A stretch of 64,000 bases of DNA from Chryseobacterium sp. KLBC 52 (GCF_003347605.1 NZ_QDFZ01000008.1:147638-211637); one strand, 5' to 3'; shown: positions 34,116-43,182, numbered from the stretch's first letter. The notes: generated by a model from the letters alone, not told the origin. Program-made: numbers and translations.

Positions 34116-34943
34116 TTATTGCTTTTTCTTTACAAATCCCTGGGTAATTCGGTCGAGGATAATGGCTAAAATCACTACGGATAAACCACTTTCAAATCCT
34201 AATCCGATATCCAGATTATTAATTCCTTCCAGTACTTTCTCTCCTAAACCGCCTGCAGCAATCATTCCTGCAATAACAACCATGGATAATGATAACAATA
34301 TGGTTTGATTGATTCCCGTTAAAATCGTTTTCATGGCTAAAGGAAGTTCTACTTTAAATAGAATCTGACGGTTGGTGGCACCAAAAGCTCTGGCTGCCTC
34401 TACGATATCTTTTGGAACGGCTTCAATTCCCAATGTCGTTAACCGAACCGCAGGTGGCATCGCAAAAATAATGGTTGCAAAAGCTCCAGGTACTTTACCA
34501 ATACTGAAAAACAGTACAGCCGGAATCAGGTAGACAAATGCGGGCATGGTCTGCATCAGATCCAGTAAAGGACGAATGATTTTGTCGGCTATTTTGCTTT
34601 TAGCCGCTAAAATTCCCAAAGGAATAGAAAGAATAAGAGCCGTAATGGTGGATACAAAGATAAGTGCCAGCGTTTCCATGGTTTCTTTCCATAGACCCAT
34701 TAAAAATATTAAACTTAATCCGGCAGCCGTTACTACAGCAATACCTTTTCCGGCTTTCCATAATGCCAGCAGGGTAAAAAAGAGAATGATTACATAAAAA
34801 GGTGTGTTGGTTAAAACCCATTCAATCCCCATAATGGAGGAATTTCCCAGATGTTTTATGACATCAAATACAGGCTTTCCGTTTTCTGTGAGCCAATTGA
34901 TTGCAGTTTCTACATATTGGCCTATATCTATAGTTTTATTCAT
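34116..34943 (-). CDS. proW: Glycine betaine ABC transporter permease
   Basis: A 275-aa inner-membrane permease with about six transmembrane helices and the ABC permease EAA loop (GIEAVPKDIVEAARAFGATNRQILFKVELPLAMKTI). It matches OpuAB/ProW proteins, including the N-terminal amphipathic section before the first helix. One base separates it from both neighbours' coding ends, so the three genes are tightly coupled. It imports compatible solutes during osmotic stress. Confidence 0.93.
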   Translation of the reverse strand: MNKTIDIGQYVETAINWLTENGKPVFDVIKHLGNSSIMGIEWVLTNTPFYVIILFFTLLALWKAGKGIAVVTAAGLSLIFLMGLWKETMETLALIFVSTITALILSIPLGILAAKSKIADKIIRPLLDLMQTMPAFVYLIPAVLFFSIGKVPGAFATIIFAMPPAVRLTTLGIEAVPKDIVEAARAFGATNRQILFKVELPLAMKTILTGINQTILLSLSMVVIAGMIAAGGLGEKVLEGINNLDIGLGFESGLSVVILAIILDRITQGFVKKKQ

Positions 34944-34944
34944 C

Positions 34945-36195
34945 TTATTGGTTGTTTGCGATTTCTTTTAATTCTATAATCTCTTCTTCGTTAAATTTGG
35001 TGGCTTCTATGACCAGCGATAACTGGGTAACAAGACCTAGAAATTTATTGTCTTCATCAATTACAGCGATGGACGATTTGTTTTCAGAGATCAGTGGTAA
35101 CATCTCTTCAACAGTCACTTCAGGATAAACTGAAGGAACATTGCTGTTGATAATAGATTCTACCGTAGGTTCTTTCATTTTGGCAATGCGGACCACATCT
35201 TTAAGGGTTACAAAACCAAGAAATTTATTTTGAAAGTCTACCACAGGCAAGTTTTCCAGCCCTGTAGCTCTCATTTTTCTTAAAGCTCCTTCCGGACCGT
35301 CTTTTCTGAAACGTACTACTGTCGCTTTATCAAACATTAAAGATCTGGCAGTAATAATCGTTTTACGGTCTACTTTCTCTACGAAGGCTTTCACATAGTC
35401 GCTGGCAGGATTGGTTAAAATATCTTCCGCTGTTCCTATCTGTTCTATGACACCATCTTTCATGATGACGATACGGTCCCCGATTTTAATGGCCTCATCC
35501 AAATCGTGGGTAATAAAGACGATGGTTTTTTGTAATGTATTCTGCAGTTCAAGCATCTGATCCTGCATTTCAGATTTGATCAATGGATCCAGTGCTGAGA
35601 AGGCTTCATCCATAAGTAATACTTCAGGATCATTCGCCAAAGCTCTTGCCAATCCAACTCTCTGCTGCATTCCTCCGGAAAGTTGGGAAGGATATTGGTT
35701 TTCAAAGCCGGTTAATCCGACGATGTCTAATGCTTTCTGTGCTTTTTTATCGCGGGAAACTTTGTCTTCTCCTCGTATTTCCAGTCCAAAACCTGCATTG
35801 TCGAGAATTGTATGATGGGGAAGTAATCCAAATTTCTGAAATACCATACTCATTTCCGTTCTTCTTACTTCCAGCAGTTCTTTGTTGTTTTTTCCGGTAA
35901 TATCATCGTCATTGATGTATACTTTTCCGGAAGTAGGTTCATTCAGCCTGTTAAGACAACGCAGTAAAGTCGATTTTCCGCTTCCTGAAAGTCCCATGAT
36001 CACAAAGAATTCTCCTTCATAAATTTCAAAACTTGCTTTGTTGATTCCTATGGTGCAGCCTGTTTTTTCAAGAATTTCCTTTTTGGAAAAACCTTTATCC
36101 AGAAGTTCCTGTGCTTTTTCTTTGTTTTTACCAAAGATGATGGTCAGGTCTTCCACTTTAAGTTTTACTTTTCGAGTGTTTTCATTTTTTTCCAT
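34945..36195 (-). CDS. proV: Glycine betaine ABC transporter ATP-binding protein with CBS domains
   Basis: A 416-aa ATPase. Walker A is GLSGSGKST, the signature LSGGMQQRVG and Walker B VLLMDEAFSALDP. A tandem CBS pair follows from about residue 285 to the C-terminus (VVDFQNKFLGFVTLKDVV and IAVIDEDNKFLGLVTQLSL), which in OpuA senses ionic strength. First gene of proV-proW-proX. About 530 bp of gene-free DNA lies upstream and may contain osmotic control elements. Confidence 0.94.
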   Translation of the reverse strand: MEKNENTRKVKLKVEDLTIIFGKNKEKAQELLDKGFSKKEILEKTGCTIGINKASFEIYEGEFFVIMGLSGSGKSTLLRCLNRLNEPTSGKVYINDDDITGKNNKELLEVRRTEMSMVFQKFGLLPHHTILDNAGFGLEIRGEDKVSRDKKAQKALDIVGLTGFENQYPSQLSGGMQQRVGLARALANDPEVLLMDEAFSALDPLIKSEMQDQMLELQNTLQKTIVFITHDLDEAIKIGDRIVIMKDGVIEQIGTAEDILTNPASDYVKAFVEKVDRKTIITARSLMFDKATVVRFRKDGPEGALRKMRATGLENLPVVDFQNKFLGFVTLKDVVRIAKMKEPTVESIINSNVPSVYPEVTVEEMLPLISENKSSIAVIDEDNKFLGLVTQLSLVIEATKFNEEEIIELKEIANNQ

Positions 36196-36726
36196 ATTCA
36201 GAATTTTTCAATTAATAATTTGATATAAAAAATTGTACACCAATTCATTATATACATTTAACTTTCGTTGTTCTGCTGTTGGCAATAGGATAAAATAATT
36301 TGCTAAGCCTTTAATAATAAAAGCTTTAAACAAAAAAATAACAGCATAAAGACCTGCTGGCCTTATGTTTATTTTAAATATTTCAATAGATTATACTCTA
36401 GAAAAAGAGTGTATTATGTAAAAAGAAACTGATCTTCTACATAGATTCTACAATTAAATTACTGATGAGGTAATTACAGATATGTGTACTGAACAACTTG
36501 AATGGCTACATTTCATCAAAATGCTTGCCAGCATCAAAAAACTGTCTATCAATTTTTTATGACGGTGCAAATTTACGAATTTTATATTAAATGGATTTTC
36601 AGCTATGTAAGTTGTTGATTTTTAGATCTATTTTGAAATGGTGATTTTATAATGTTTTTTTCTCTTATCATTAAAGATTAAGAGAATATTGATGTGAGAA
36701 GAAACTTGACGATACTATTTGTAAGG
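36196..36726. other. 530-bp gene-free region upstream of proV
   Basis: No ORF with family character on either strand. Two imperfect hairpins are visible (CATAAAGACC ... GGCCTTATG near 36346-36368 and TATACTCT ... AGAGTGTA near 36391-36414). A TAAATTTG -7-like box lies on the minus strand at 36575-36568. If that box is used, proV would have a leader of about 365 nt. No known riboswitch was recognised. Confidence 0.45.
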
Positions 36727-37092
36727 CTATTTTAATAAAACGGCAATAATAGCAAGGATAGCGGGTAATGCCTGAACGAAAAATATTTTTTTAGTGGCAG
36801 AGATTGCTCCATAGATTCCGGCAACGGCTACACATCCTAAAAAGAATAATGCCACATTAGTCTGCCATTGTGGATCTTTAATCAAAAAAGACCAGATCAG
36901 TCCGGCAGCCAAAAATCCATTGTAAAGCCCCTGATTGGCAGCAAGTCCTTTCGTTGGTTTAAACATTTCTGCAGGCAATGCTGCTTTAAAAACTTCTTTT
37001 CCTTTAGTTTCCCATGCGAACATTTCCATCCAAAGAATATAAAGGTGTTCCAGTGCCACAACAGCGATCAGAATTTTAGCAACGATTTCCAT
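36727..37092 (-). CDS. DUF1304 family membrane protein
   Basis: A 121-aa integral membrane protein with four hydrophobic helices. It carries the DUF1304 signature LEHLYILWMEMFAWETKGKEVF and NQGLYNGFLAAGLIWSF. Function unknown. It is divergent from the Crp/Fnr regulator across a 64-bp gap, and the pairing may mean regulation by it. Confidence 0.88.
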   Translation of the reverse strand: MEIVAKILIAVVALEHLYILWMEMFAWETKGKEVFKAALPAEMFKPTKGLAANQGLYNGFLAAGLIWSFLIKDPQWQTNVALFFLGCVAVAGIYGAISATKKIFFVQALPAILAIIAVLLK

Positions 37093-37109
37093 GATTCAAT
37101 ATTTTCTCA

Positions 37110-37140
37110 TTGTAAAACTAAAAAAATAAAGTTAAGTTTG
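37110..37140 (+). promoter_or_regulatory. Promoter of the Crp/Fnr-type regulator
   Basis: TTG at 37110-37112, a 20-bp spacer, then TAAGTTTG at 37133-37140 fits the Bacteroidota consensus; the start codon follows 17 bp later. Confidence 0.55.
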
Positions 37141-37156
37141 AGTATTAATTCTTACA

Positions 37157-37729
37157 ATGGACTCATTCAAATCACATTTAAACAAATTTATTACGGTAAC
37201 GGACGAAGAATACACTTCTATTGTATCATTTTTTGAGGTAATGGATGTGAAAAAGAAACAAAATCTGATGTTGGAAGGAGAGATCTGCCGGAATATGTTT
37301 TTTGTGGTGAAAGGCTGTCTGAGGAAGTTCTTTATCAATGAAAAAGGAGTAGAGAATACCACTCAGTTTGCCATTGAAAACTGGTGGATTACGGATACTT
37401 TTGCTTATGAGAGACAGCAGCAGACGGATTTTAATATTCAGTCGGTGGAGCATTCTACTATTTTGGTGATTGATTTTAAAAATCAGGAATTATTATTTGC
37501 AAAACATCCCATAATGGAGCGTTATTTCCGGATTGTTTATCAAAGGGCTTATGCAGCTTCAGAAAGAAAAATCCGTTATTTGTCTGAATTTTCAAGAGAA
37601 GAACTGTATATCCATTTCAGCACTCTGTACCCGTGGTTTATTCAAAGGATTCCTCAATATCTTGTTGCTTCGTTTCTCGGATTTACACCGGAGTATTTAA
37701 GTGAAATCAAAGCAAAATTACGATCTTAA
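37157..37729 (+). CDS. Crp/Fnr family transcriptional regulator
   Basis: A 190-aa regulator. The N-terminal cyclic-nucleotide-binding-like jelly roll reads MLEGEICRNMFFVVKGCLRKFFINEKG, followed by a dimerisation helix and a short C-terminal helix-turn-helix (QYLVASFLGFTPEYLSEIKAKL). No cluster-binding cysteines are present, so it is not an Fnr-type oxygen sensor. The cAMP-contacting Arg/Ser pair is not evident, as in most Bacteroidota paralogues. It is followed by DoxX and AhpD-like genes, which it may regulate. Confidence 0.88.
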   Translation: MDSFKSHLNKFITVTDEEYTSIVSFFEVMDVKKKQNLMLEGEICRNMFFVVKGCLRKFFINEKGVENTTQFAIENWWITDTFAYERQQQTDFNIQSVEHSTILVIDFKNQELLFAKHPIMERYFRIVYQRAYAASERKIRYLSEFSREELYIHFSTLYPWFIQRIPQYLVASFLGFTPEYLSEIKAKLRS

Positions 37730-37792
37730 ACCAGTTTAAGTTTTTTACGGATCATAACCCGGAAATTTGTCATGTGATTAAAAGCTAATGCA

Positions 37793-38227
37793 ATGACAAA
37801 TCAAAAAAATCAATTTCCGCAACTTTTTTTAAGACTGGCTCTTGCCGTTACGATGCTTTCTGCGGTGGCAGATCGGTTCGGATGGTGGAGTAAAGAAAAT
37901 TCATCATGGGGAAACATGGAGCGTTTTAAAGAATATACAAGACAGCTTACCTTTTTTCTTCCGGAAGCTTTGAGTACGGTTTCAGCGTATGCCGCTACCT
38001 TTTTAGAAATTCTTTTTCCTTTGATGCTGATTTTTGGATTTAAAACAAAGTTTGCAGCCTATGGAAGCAGTATCCTGCTGTTAATTTTTGCGATATCCAT
38101 GACCATCGCATCAGGACCCAAAGCTCCACTGAACTATTCCGTATGGGTGGGAAGTGCAGCTGCGCTTTTACTGGCGGTACAGCAACATTATTCTTTAACT
38201 ATAGATCAATTAACCAAAAAAATATAA
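37793..38227 (+). CDS. DoxX-like membrane protein
   Basis: A 144-aa protein with four hydrophobic helices. The N-terminal LFLRLALAVTMLSAVADRFGWW and the central AYAATFLEILFPLMLIFGFKTKFAAYGS match DoxX/DUF417-type membrane proteins, a family linked to redox balance and thiosulfate metabolism. It is 4 bp before the AhpD-like gene, so the two are co-transcribed. The exact activity is unknown. Confidence 0.8.
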   Translation: MTNQKNQFPQLFLRLALAVTMLSAVADRFGWWSKENSSWGNMERFKEYTRQLTFFLPEALSTVSAYAATFLEILFPLMLIFGFKTKFAAYGSSILLLIFAISMTIASGPKAPLNYSVWVGSAAALLLAVQQHYSLTIDQLTKKI

Positions 38228-38231
38228 TATT

Positions 38232-38675
38232 ATGAGCGCAAGATTAAATATTGCAACAGTAGATTCAGCAGCCTATAAAGCCATGTTGGGATTGGAAGGA
38301 TATTTACAGACTATTTCTTTAACACATATTCAGAAGGAGCTGATTAAGATCAGGGCTTCACAGATCAATAAATGTGCTTTCTGTCTTGATATGCATACCA
38401 AAGATGCTATCAAATACGGAGAAAACCCTCAAAGAATTTTTATTCTAAACGGATGGACAGAAGCAAAAGAATTTTTCACTGAAGAAGAACAGGTGCTATT
38501 GGCAATGACAGAAGAAATTACGCTGATCAGCGATAAAGGTTTAACCGAAGAAACATATCAAAAAGCGAAGTCTTTCTTTGATGATAACCAGATCGCTCAG
38601 ATCATCATGGCGATCATTACGATCAATGCATGGAACAGAATTGCAGTAAGTACTCATCTTCCGATTGCAAAATAG
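38232..38675 (+). CDS. Carboxymuconolactone decarboxylase (AhpD-like) family protein
   Basis: A 147-aa AhpD-like protein. The signature INKCAFCLDMHTKDAIKYG contains the redox pair Cys-x-x-Cys with the downstream His, giving peroxidase-like alkylhydroperoxidase chemistry. The helical tail NQIAQIIMAIITINAWNRIA is conserved. The partner DoxX gene is 4 bp upstream. It likely contributes to peroxide or organic hydroperoxide defence. Confidence 0.9.
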   Translation: MSARLNIATVDSAAYKAMLGLEGYLQTISLTHIQKELIKIRASQINKCAFCLDMHTKDAIKYGENPQRIFILNGWTEAKEFFTEEEQVLLAMTEEITLISDKGLTEETYQKAKSFFDDNQIAQIIMAIITINAWNRIAVSTHLPIAK

Positions 38676-38683
38676 TGAATTCA

Positions 38684-38718
38684 GGAAGATGGATGATGGA
38701 GGATGAAAGTTGATGAAG
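38684..38718. repeat. Degenerate heptanucleotide repeat
   Basis: Five successive 7-bp units related to GGAAGAT (GGAAGAT, GGATGAT, GGAGGAT, GAAAGTT, GATGAAG), directly after the AhpD-like gene. Confidence 0.5.
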
Positions 38719-38753
38719 ACTGCATCATCTACGGATGTTTACTTTATTTTAAG

Positions 38754-38785
38754 AAACGGCCTTTCAAATTTTTGAAAGGCCGTTT
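38754..38785 (+). terminator. Terminator after the AhpD-like gene
   Basis: A perfect 15-bp stem AAACGGCCTTTCAAA / TTTGAAAGGCCGTTT with a 2-nt gap and a T-run. Confidence 0.85.
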
Positions 38786-38920
38786 TGATGCAAGATGCAA
38801 AGTGACAGTGTAACAGGGTTCGGGTATTAATTCTAAAAATAAATTTTTTGGTTCATTTTATTTTTTAAACCGGAATTACATTGTCTCTCCGTTTCTCGGA
38901 TTATATTTCTAATAATTAAA

Positions 38921-39889
38921 TTAATAAATAGCCACAGGATTTACATTCACCTGAGTAGAACCTACATACAAAGGCTGTCCCAGCACGAATAAAAATTCCC
39001 AGACTTTTTGTTTTACTAAAGGACGGCTGTCTATGAGTTCCAGGTTATAAATTCCTTTTTTAGCCAGCATAAACTGGTTGATGGGGAATTCTTCTTTACT
39101 TTTCGGGTTAGGATATACTTCGGAAGCCCAGGTGTCGCCACCAAAAGCAACGATTCCCTGATCGGCAAGCCATTTTGCTGCATCCATTCCTATGCCGGGT
39201 TCTGTTTCCAGAAATTGTTGATTGTTTTTACCAATTAATTCAAGCCATCCGGTGTTGAAAAGAACGATATCACCTTTTCTCAGAGTAATTCCTTGTTTCT
39301 TTAAAACGGATTTAATGTCTTCAACCGTAAATTCTGTTCCTCCCGGCACAATTGATTTTCCATAATGAGCCGTCATATCAAGCACTACACCGCGGGTAAC
39401 GAAAGGAGGTACTTTTTCAACACCCAGTTTCTTTACGCCTTCTACGGTTACGAAATCTGTTGCCTTGTTTCCGTTATAGTAAGTGTTGTCAATACCAATG
39501 TGTCCGATACCGTTCAGTTGTGTTCCAACTCCGGTCCATCCGTTGACCAGTTCATCATTGAAGGTGAATTTATTCGGTCCTATACTTTTTCCGCCCTGTT
39601 CTCCGGGTTGGATATTGTATAAATTGAAACTTCTGTGTCTGAAAGCAGGCAGGTTTTTATCAATAGGAACGGCAAGTGCTAACGTTTTACCTTGTTTTAC
39701 CAGTCCCAGTGCTTGTTTTACAACTTCCGGTGTTAACAGATTGGCTGCTCCAATCTCATCTTTCGCACCGTAAGCCGAAGGATACCATGATTGATCTTCA
39801 GGATTGACGAGTGTCTGAGCTTTTAGATTAATGCTGTTGATAGTCAATAGTGTAGCTAACCCGAACATTCTGATCAGATTATTTTTCAT
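38921..39889 (-). CDS. Cyclase family protein, kynurenine-formamidase-like, secreted
   Basis: A 322-aa protein with a signal peptide (MKNNLIRMFGLATLLTINSINLKAQ). It belongs to the cyclase/KynB-like metal hydrolase superfamily: the body has RGVVLDMTAHYGKS, GDIVLFNTGWLE and GGDTWASEVYP. The usual metal motif HGTHxDxPxH appears as GVGTQLNGIGHIGID, with Gln and Asn in place of His and Asp and only the last His kept. The metal site may therefore be altered, as in other subfamilies. The substrate is unknown, and the secreted location argues against kynurenine pathway use. Confidence 0.82.
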   Translation of the reverse strand: MKNNLIRMFGLATLLTINSINLKAQTLVNPEDQSWYPSAYGAKDEIGAANLLTPEVVKQALGLVKQGKTLALAVPIDKNLPAFRHRSFNLYNIQPGEQGGKSIGPNKFTFNDELVNGWTGVGTQLNGIGHIGIDNTYYNGNKATDFVTVEGVKKLGVEKVPPFVTRGVVLDMTAHYGKSIVPGGTEFTVEDIKSVLKKQGITLRKGDIVLFNTGWLELIGKNNQQFLETEPGIGMDAAKWLADQGIVAFGGDTWASEVYPNPKSKEEFPINQFMLAKKGIYNLELIDSRPLVKQKVWEFLFVLGQPLYVGSTQVNVNPVAIY

Positions 39890-39910
39890 TTTTAAAAAGA
39901 TTTGGGGGTT

Positions 39911-40036
39911 AAAAGAGGGAAGCAGAAAGCTGGAGGAGGAAATTTATTGATGCCGGATAAGAGATGGATTAGTGTACAATTCAACTCCAATTGTCATTCC
40001 GACGAAGGGAGAATTTCATTCTTCCAGCTTCCTGCC
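39911..40036. repeat. Degenerate heptamer/REP-like spacer
   Basis: GGAAGCA GAAAGCT GGAGGAG (39918-39938) is a 7-bp-periodic stretch, and CTTCCAG CTTCCTG (about 40021-40034) is its inverted counterpart. Between them is GTCATTCCGACGAAGG (39993-40008), a fragment related to the element at 30916-30987. Confidence 0.45.
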
Positions 40037-40043
40037 TTTTATA

Positions 40044-41027
40044 TTAAATTTTGTTCAAAGCAGAACCGATAAAGTTCAATTCTTCCTGTGAAAGGTCAAT
40101 AGACATTGCTTTTGCGTTTTCAATAGCTTGCTGTGCGTTTCTTGCCCCTGCCAATACGACTGTAATCGCTGGCTGCAGCGTTGTCCATCTTAATACAAGC
40201 TGAGAAAGGCTTGCTCCTTTTTCCTGAGCGATAGGTTCTATTTTTTCTAAGAACGTTTTCACTTTATTCAGATCAAACTGAGAGAAATATCCGTTTCTGT
40301 GGTCGTTATCTTTCAATTGGTTTTCTTTGAAGTATTTACCGGTTAAAAGACCTCTTTCCATAGGGCTGTACACAATAATTCCTGTGTTACTTTCCAGAGA
40401 ATAAGGTACGAGATCGTTTTCAATAGCGCGGTTCAGCATGCTGTAAGAAACCTGGTTGCTGGCAAGTTGCAAAGTTCTGTTGGCTTCTTCCATCTGAGCT
40501 ACACTGTAATTGCTTACTCCTGCTGTACGGATTTTTCCCTGCTGGATCAATAACTCCATAGCTTCCATAGTTTCGGAGATAGGCGTTGTGCTGTCCGGCC
40601 AGTGAAGCTGTAAAAGATCAATATAGTCTGTTCCTAGTCTTTTTAAGCTCTCTTCAACTTCTTTGATGATGTTTTCTTTAGAAGCCAATTTATAAACGGG
40701 AAGAGTCTTTCCTTCATCTTCTGCATCAAAGAAAAATTCTCCTTTGCCGTTATTGCTTCCGTCCCATACCAATCCGAATTTTGTTAAAAGCTGGATTTTT
40801 GAACGGTCTTTTCCTTTGATGGCTTCACCAATCATTTCTTCACTCAGTCCGAAACCGTAGAATGGTGCGGTATCAATAGAAGTTACTCCGTGATCCAATG
40901 AAGCGTGAATAGAATTGATGGAATCCTGTTTTTCATTACCGCCCCACATATTTCCACCAATAGCAAAAGCTCCGTGTGTGATAGTTGATAATTCTAAATC
41001 TGTATTTCCTAATTTTCTATATTCCAT
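40044..41027 (-). CDS. Aldo/keto reductase
   Basis: About 327 aa from MEYRKLGNTDLELS at 41027. The longer open frame starting at 41132 reads through a repeat element and is rejected. This is an NADPH-dependent AKR of the Tas/YajO-like branch. The catalytic tetrad is seen as SIDTAPFYGFG (Asp and Tyr), LLTKFGLVWD (Lys) and LLQLHWPD (His). The cofactor part is ITVVLAGARNAQQAIENAKA. It lies at the end of the series of redox genes between 41253 and 43796, separated from them by a repeat-bearing 225-bp gap. Confidence 0.9.
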   Translation of the reverse strand: MEYRKLGNTDLELSTITHGAFAIGGNMWGGNEKQDSINSIHASLDHGVTSIDTAPFYGFGLSEEMIGEAIKGKDRSKIQLLTKFGLVWDGSNNGKGEFFFDAEDEGKTLPVYKLASKENIIKEVEESLKRLGTDYIDLLQLHWPDSTTPISETMEAMELLIQQGKIRTAGVSNYSVAQMEEANRTLQLASNQVSYSMLNRAIENDLVPYSLESNTGIIVYSPMERGLLTGKYFKENQLKDNDHRNGYFSQFDLNKVKTFLEKIEPIAQEKGASLSQLVLRWTTLQPAITVVLAGARNAQQAIENAKAMSIDLSQEELNFIGSALNKI

Positions 41028-41050
41028 TTTGTTTGTTTTAAAATTGTTGT

Positions 41051-41110
41051 TGTAAACCACCCCGTCAAAAATTCTTTGAATTTTCGCCACCCCTCCAGAG
41101 GAGGGGAATT
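41051..41110 (-). repeat. Dispersed two-hairpin element, copy A
   Basis: On the minus strand it reads TTCCCCTCCTCTGGAGGGG TGG, an AT-rich AAAATTC-AAA-GAATTTT hairpin, then GACGGGGTGGTTTACA. Copy B at 46832-46888 is the same element in the opposite orientation. Confidence 0.75.
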
Positions 41111-41252
41111 CTCTCCGTTTCAATGGTGACACTTTTAAGAACTTTTCGGATTTAAAAAGAAATAAAATGTTCTTTTCTGTATTCTGAATAGCAACTTATT
41201 TTTATTGAAGTGTCTGAAAACAGTTGTGACTGTTGTGGTTAAAAATTGCTTG

Positions 41253-42005
41253 TTATTTTCTTAATTCTTTTGCGATAGCTTCTCCAACGCTTTTTGCAGA
41301 TTGTGGATTCTGTCCTGTGATCACTCTCTGATCGGTTATCACATGATTCTGCCAAAGCCCGGATTTTTCAAATTTCGCTCCTCTTTCTTTCAGTTTATCT
41401 TCCAGTAGGAAAGGAACTATGTTGGTTAATTTTACTTCAGATTCCTCTTCATTGGTAAAAGCATTGATCTTTTTACCTTCTACAAGATATTTCCCGTTAT
41501 TCAGTTTGATATTCACCAAACCTGCAGGGCCATGACATACTGCGGCTACAATTCCTCCGTTTTCATAAATTTTGGAAGCGATATCTGACAGTTCTTTATT
41601 GTCTGCAAAATCCCACATCGCTCCGTGTCCTCCTGCATAAAAAATGGTTGAGTATTCTTTGGGATTCACCTGTGATGGCGTCATAGAATGATCAATCTTG
41701 TTTTTGTACTCCTTGTTTTCCCAGAATTCCTTGTTGACAGGATCTTTCAAATCGAAGCCGTCTACCGGAGGAGTTCCGCCTTTCGGGCTTACAAAGTCAA
41801 TTTCATATCCCGCTTGGTGAAGAACTTCCCAAGGGTGAGAAACTTCTCCCAGATAATATCCTGTATCTTCACCGGTACTGCCTTTTTTATCATGGCTGGT
41901 AACAACAAATAAGATTTTCTTTTTCATATTCTTTGATTTTTTGGTTTGTGCCTGAACGAATCCAATCGTAAAGACTGCCAGCATTAACAACGCTAATTTT
42001 TTCAT
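41253..42005 (-). CDS. DJ-1/PfpI family protein (type 1 glutamine amidotransferase-like), secreted
   Basis: A 250-aa Hsp31/DJ-1-type protein. The nucleophile Cys is in IVAAVCHGPAGLVNI with the preceding AGGHGAMWDF. The N-terminus (MKKLALLMLAVFTIGFVQAQ) is a signal peptide, but a second Met at residue 27 begins the enzyme domain itself (MKKKILFVVTSHD), so a cytoplasmic form is possible. The family includes glyoxalase III and stress chaperones. It is the last of four tightly spaced genes (43796 to 41253), the next being 2 bp away. Confidence 0.87.
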   Translation of the reverse strand: MKKLALLMLAVFTIGFVQAQTKKSKNMKKKILFVVTSHDKKGSTGEDTGYYLGEVSHPWEVLHQAGYEIDFVSPKGGTPPVDGFDLKDPVNKEFWENKEYKNKIDHSMTPSQVNPKEYSTIFYAGGHGAMWDFADNKELSDIASKIYENGGIVAAVCHGPAGLVNIKLNNGKYLVEGKKINAFTNEEESEVKLTNIVPFLLEDKLKERGAKFEKSGLWQNHVITDQRVITGQNPQSAKSVGEAIAKELRK

Positions 42006-42007
42006 AA

Positions 42008-42295
42008 TTAAATGATGTTGGTAAGATAAATCTGTGGTTTTTCCTGAAGCTTTTCATCTACCAAAGCTCCGAAAGCCTGGATATAAGGCTGCTGATTGTG
42101 CTGATCCAATCCTTCTTTACTTTTCCAGATTTCGTAGAAAACAAATTCATTTTTGTCTTCAATTCCCTGATGAAGACTGTAAAGTTCACATGCTTCTTCT
42201 TTTCTTGTTTCTTGTACCATATTCTGTAGAACTTCCAGTACTTCTGCCTGATGTTCTGCTTTGGCTTTTATAATCGCTGTAAGATGAATTTTCAT
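42008..42295 (-). CDS. Antibiotic biosynthesis monooxygenase (ABM) family protein
   Basis: A 95-aa ferredoxin-like-fold protein with the ABM signature: ALFAIIKAK-like start (MKIHLTAIIKAKAEHQAEVLEVLQNMV), CELYSLHQGIEDKNEFVFYEIWKS, and DQHNQQPYIQAF. Such dimers oxidise quinols or act as quinone/heme monooxygenases. Its neighbours are an epimerase and a DJ-1-like protein 2 bp away on each side. Confidence 0.87.
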   Translation of the reverse strand: MKIHLTAIIKAKAEHQAEVLEVLQNMVQETRKEEACELYSLHQGIEDKNEFVFYEIWKSKEGLDQHNQQPYIQAFGALVDEKLQEKPQIYLTNII

Positions 42296-42297
42296 AA

Positions 42298-43182
42298 TTA
42301 AATAAATTTTTCAATTGAGTTATAAATAGGTTTCCAATCCAGTTCTGCTTTCGCTTTATCCGAACTGCATCTGCTGTTGGATGCAAATCCGAAATAACCT
42401 CCTGCAGGACCGAATTTATCAACTGCTTCCTGTATACTTAACGATTCTGCAGGTTGTAGTCTGTATTTTTTACTGATGTTTTCTGCAATGTTTTTTAAAG
42501 AAGAGGAACCGTTTTCTGCATAATAGATGGAACCTCCTTTTGCTTTTTCCAATGCGAGTACATACAAATCTGCGAGATCTTCAATATGTAAGTTTGACCA
42601 GATATTTTCGCCTTCACCAAAATAAACTCCATGCCCTTTTTCCTTAGAAAAGTTAATAAGAGCCGGGATCTGGATACTGTCTTTTTTAATTCCCAGACCT
42701 TCTCCGTAAACCATGGTAGGAACAATAACAATACTTCTTATGCCTTTGTTTGAAGATTGCAGTACATAATTGTTGATCAATACTCTTGATGCCATTTCGA
42801 GTCTTGGCTGTAAAAGGAAATCTTCTCTGAAGATAAAATCACTTTTTTGACCATTTTCTTTTCCTCCAAAAATAGCAGAGCCTGAAGTGAATATAAACGT
42901 TTTCTCACTTCCTTCCAATGCTCTGATAAAGTTATCTGCTGTATAAGCATCATCTGCTGAATCTGCATTATGAATAACTGCATCCACACCGGAAACTGCT
43001 GTTCTGATAAGATCTTCATCATGGATATTCCCCACAATGGTTTTGATTCCTAATGATTCCAGTTCCTGAACGTGAGCTTCATTACGAACTAGGCCTGTCA
43101 CTTCATAATTCCTGTCTAGGAGTTTTTTTGCGATAGTTCCGCCAATATAGCCGGTAATACCTGTGATCAGTACTTTTTTCAT
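42298..43182 (-). CDS. NAD(P)-dependent epimerase/dehydratase family protein
   Basis: A 294-aa atypical short-chain reductase. The Rossmann motif is ITGITGYIGGTIAKKLL. In place of the classical YxxxK active site it has the late segment PTMVYGEG, and the YxxxK is not convincing, as in NmrA/atypical SDRs. It overlaps the upstream oxidoreductase gene by 4 bp, and the ABM gene follows by 2 bp. Confidence 0.85.
   Translation of the reverse strand: MKKVLITGITGYIGGTIAKKLLDRNYEVTGLVRNEAHVQELESLGIKTIVGNIHDEDLIRTAVSGVDAVIHNADSADDAYTADNFIRALEGSEKTFIFTSGSAIFGGKENGQKSDFIFREDFLLQPRLEMASRVLINNYVLQSSNKGIRSIVIVPTMVYGEGLGIKKDSIQIPALINFSKEKGHGVYFGEGENIWSNLHIEDLADLYVLALEKAKGGSIYYAENGSSSLKNIAENISKKYRLQPAESLSIQEAVDKFGPAGGYFGFASNSRCSSDKAKAELDWKPIYNSIEKFI

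Noticed and set aside
41028-41132. N-terminal extension of the aldo/keto reductase
   Set aside because: The stretch is translated from a dispersed hairpin repeat and is not family-like.
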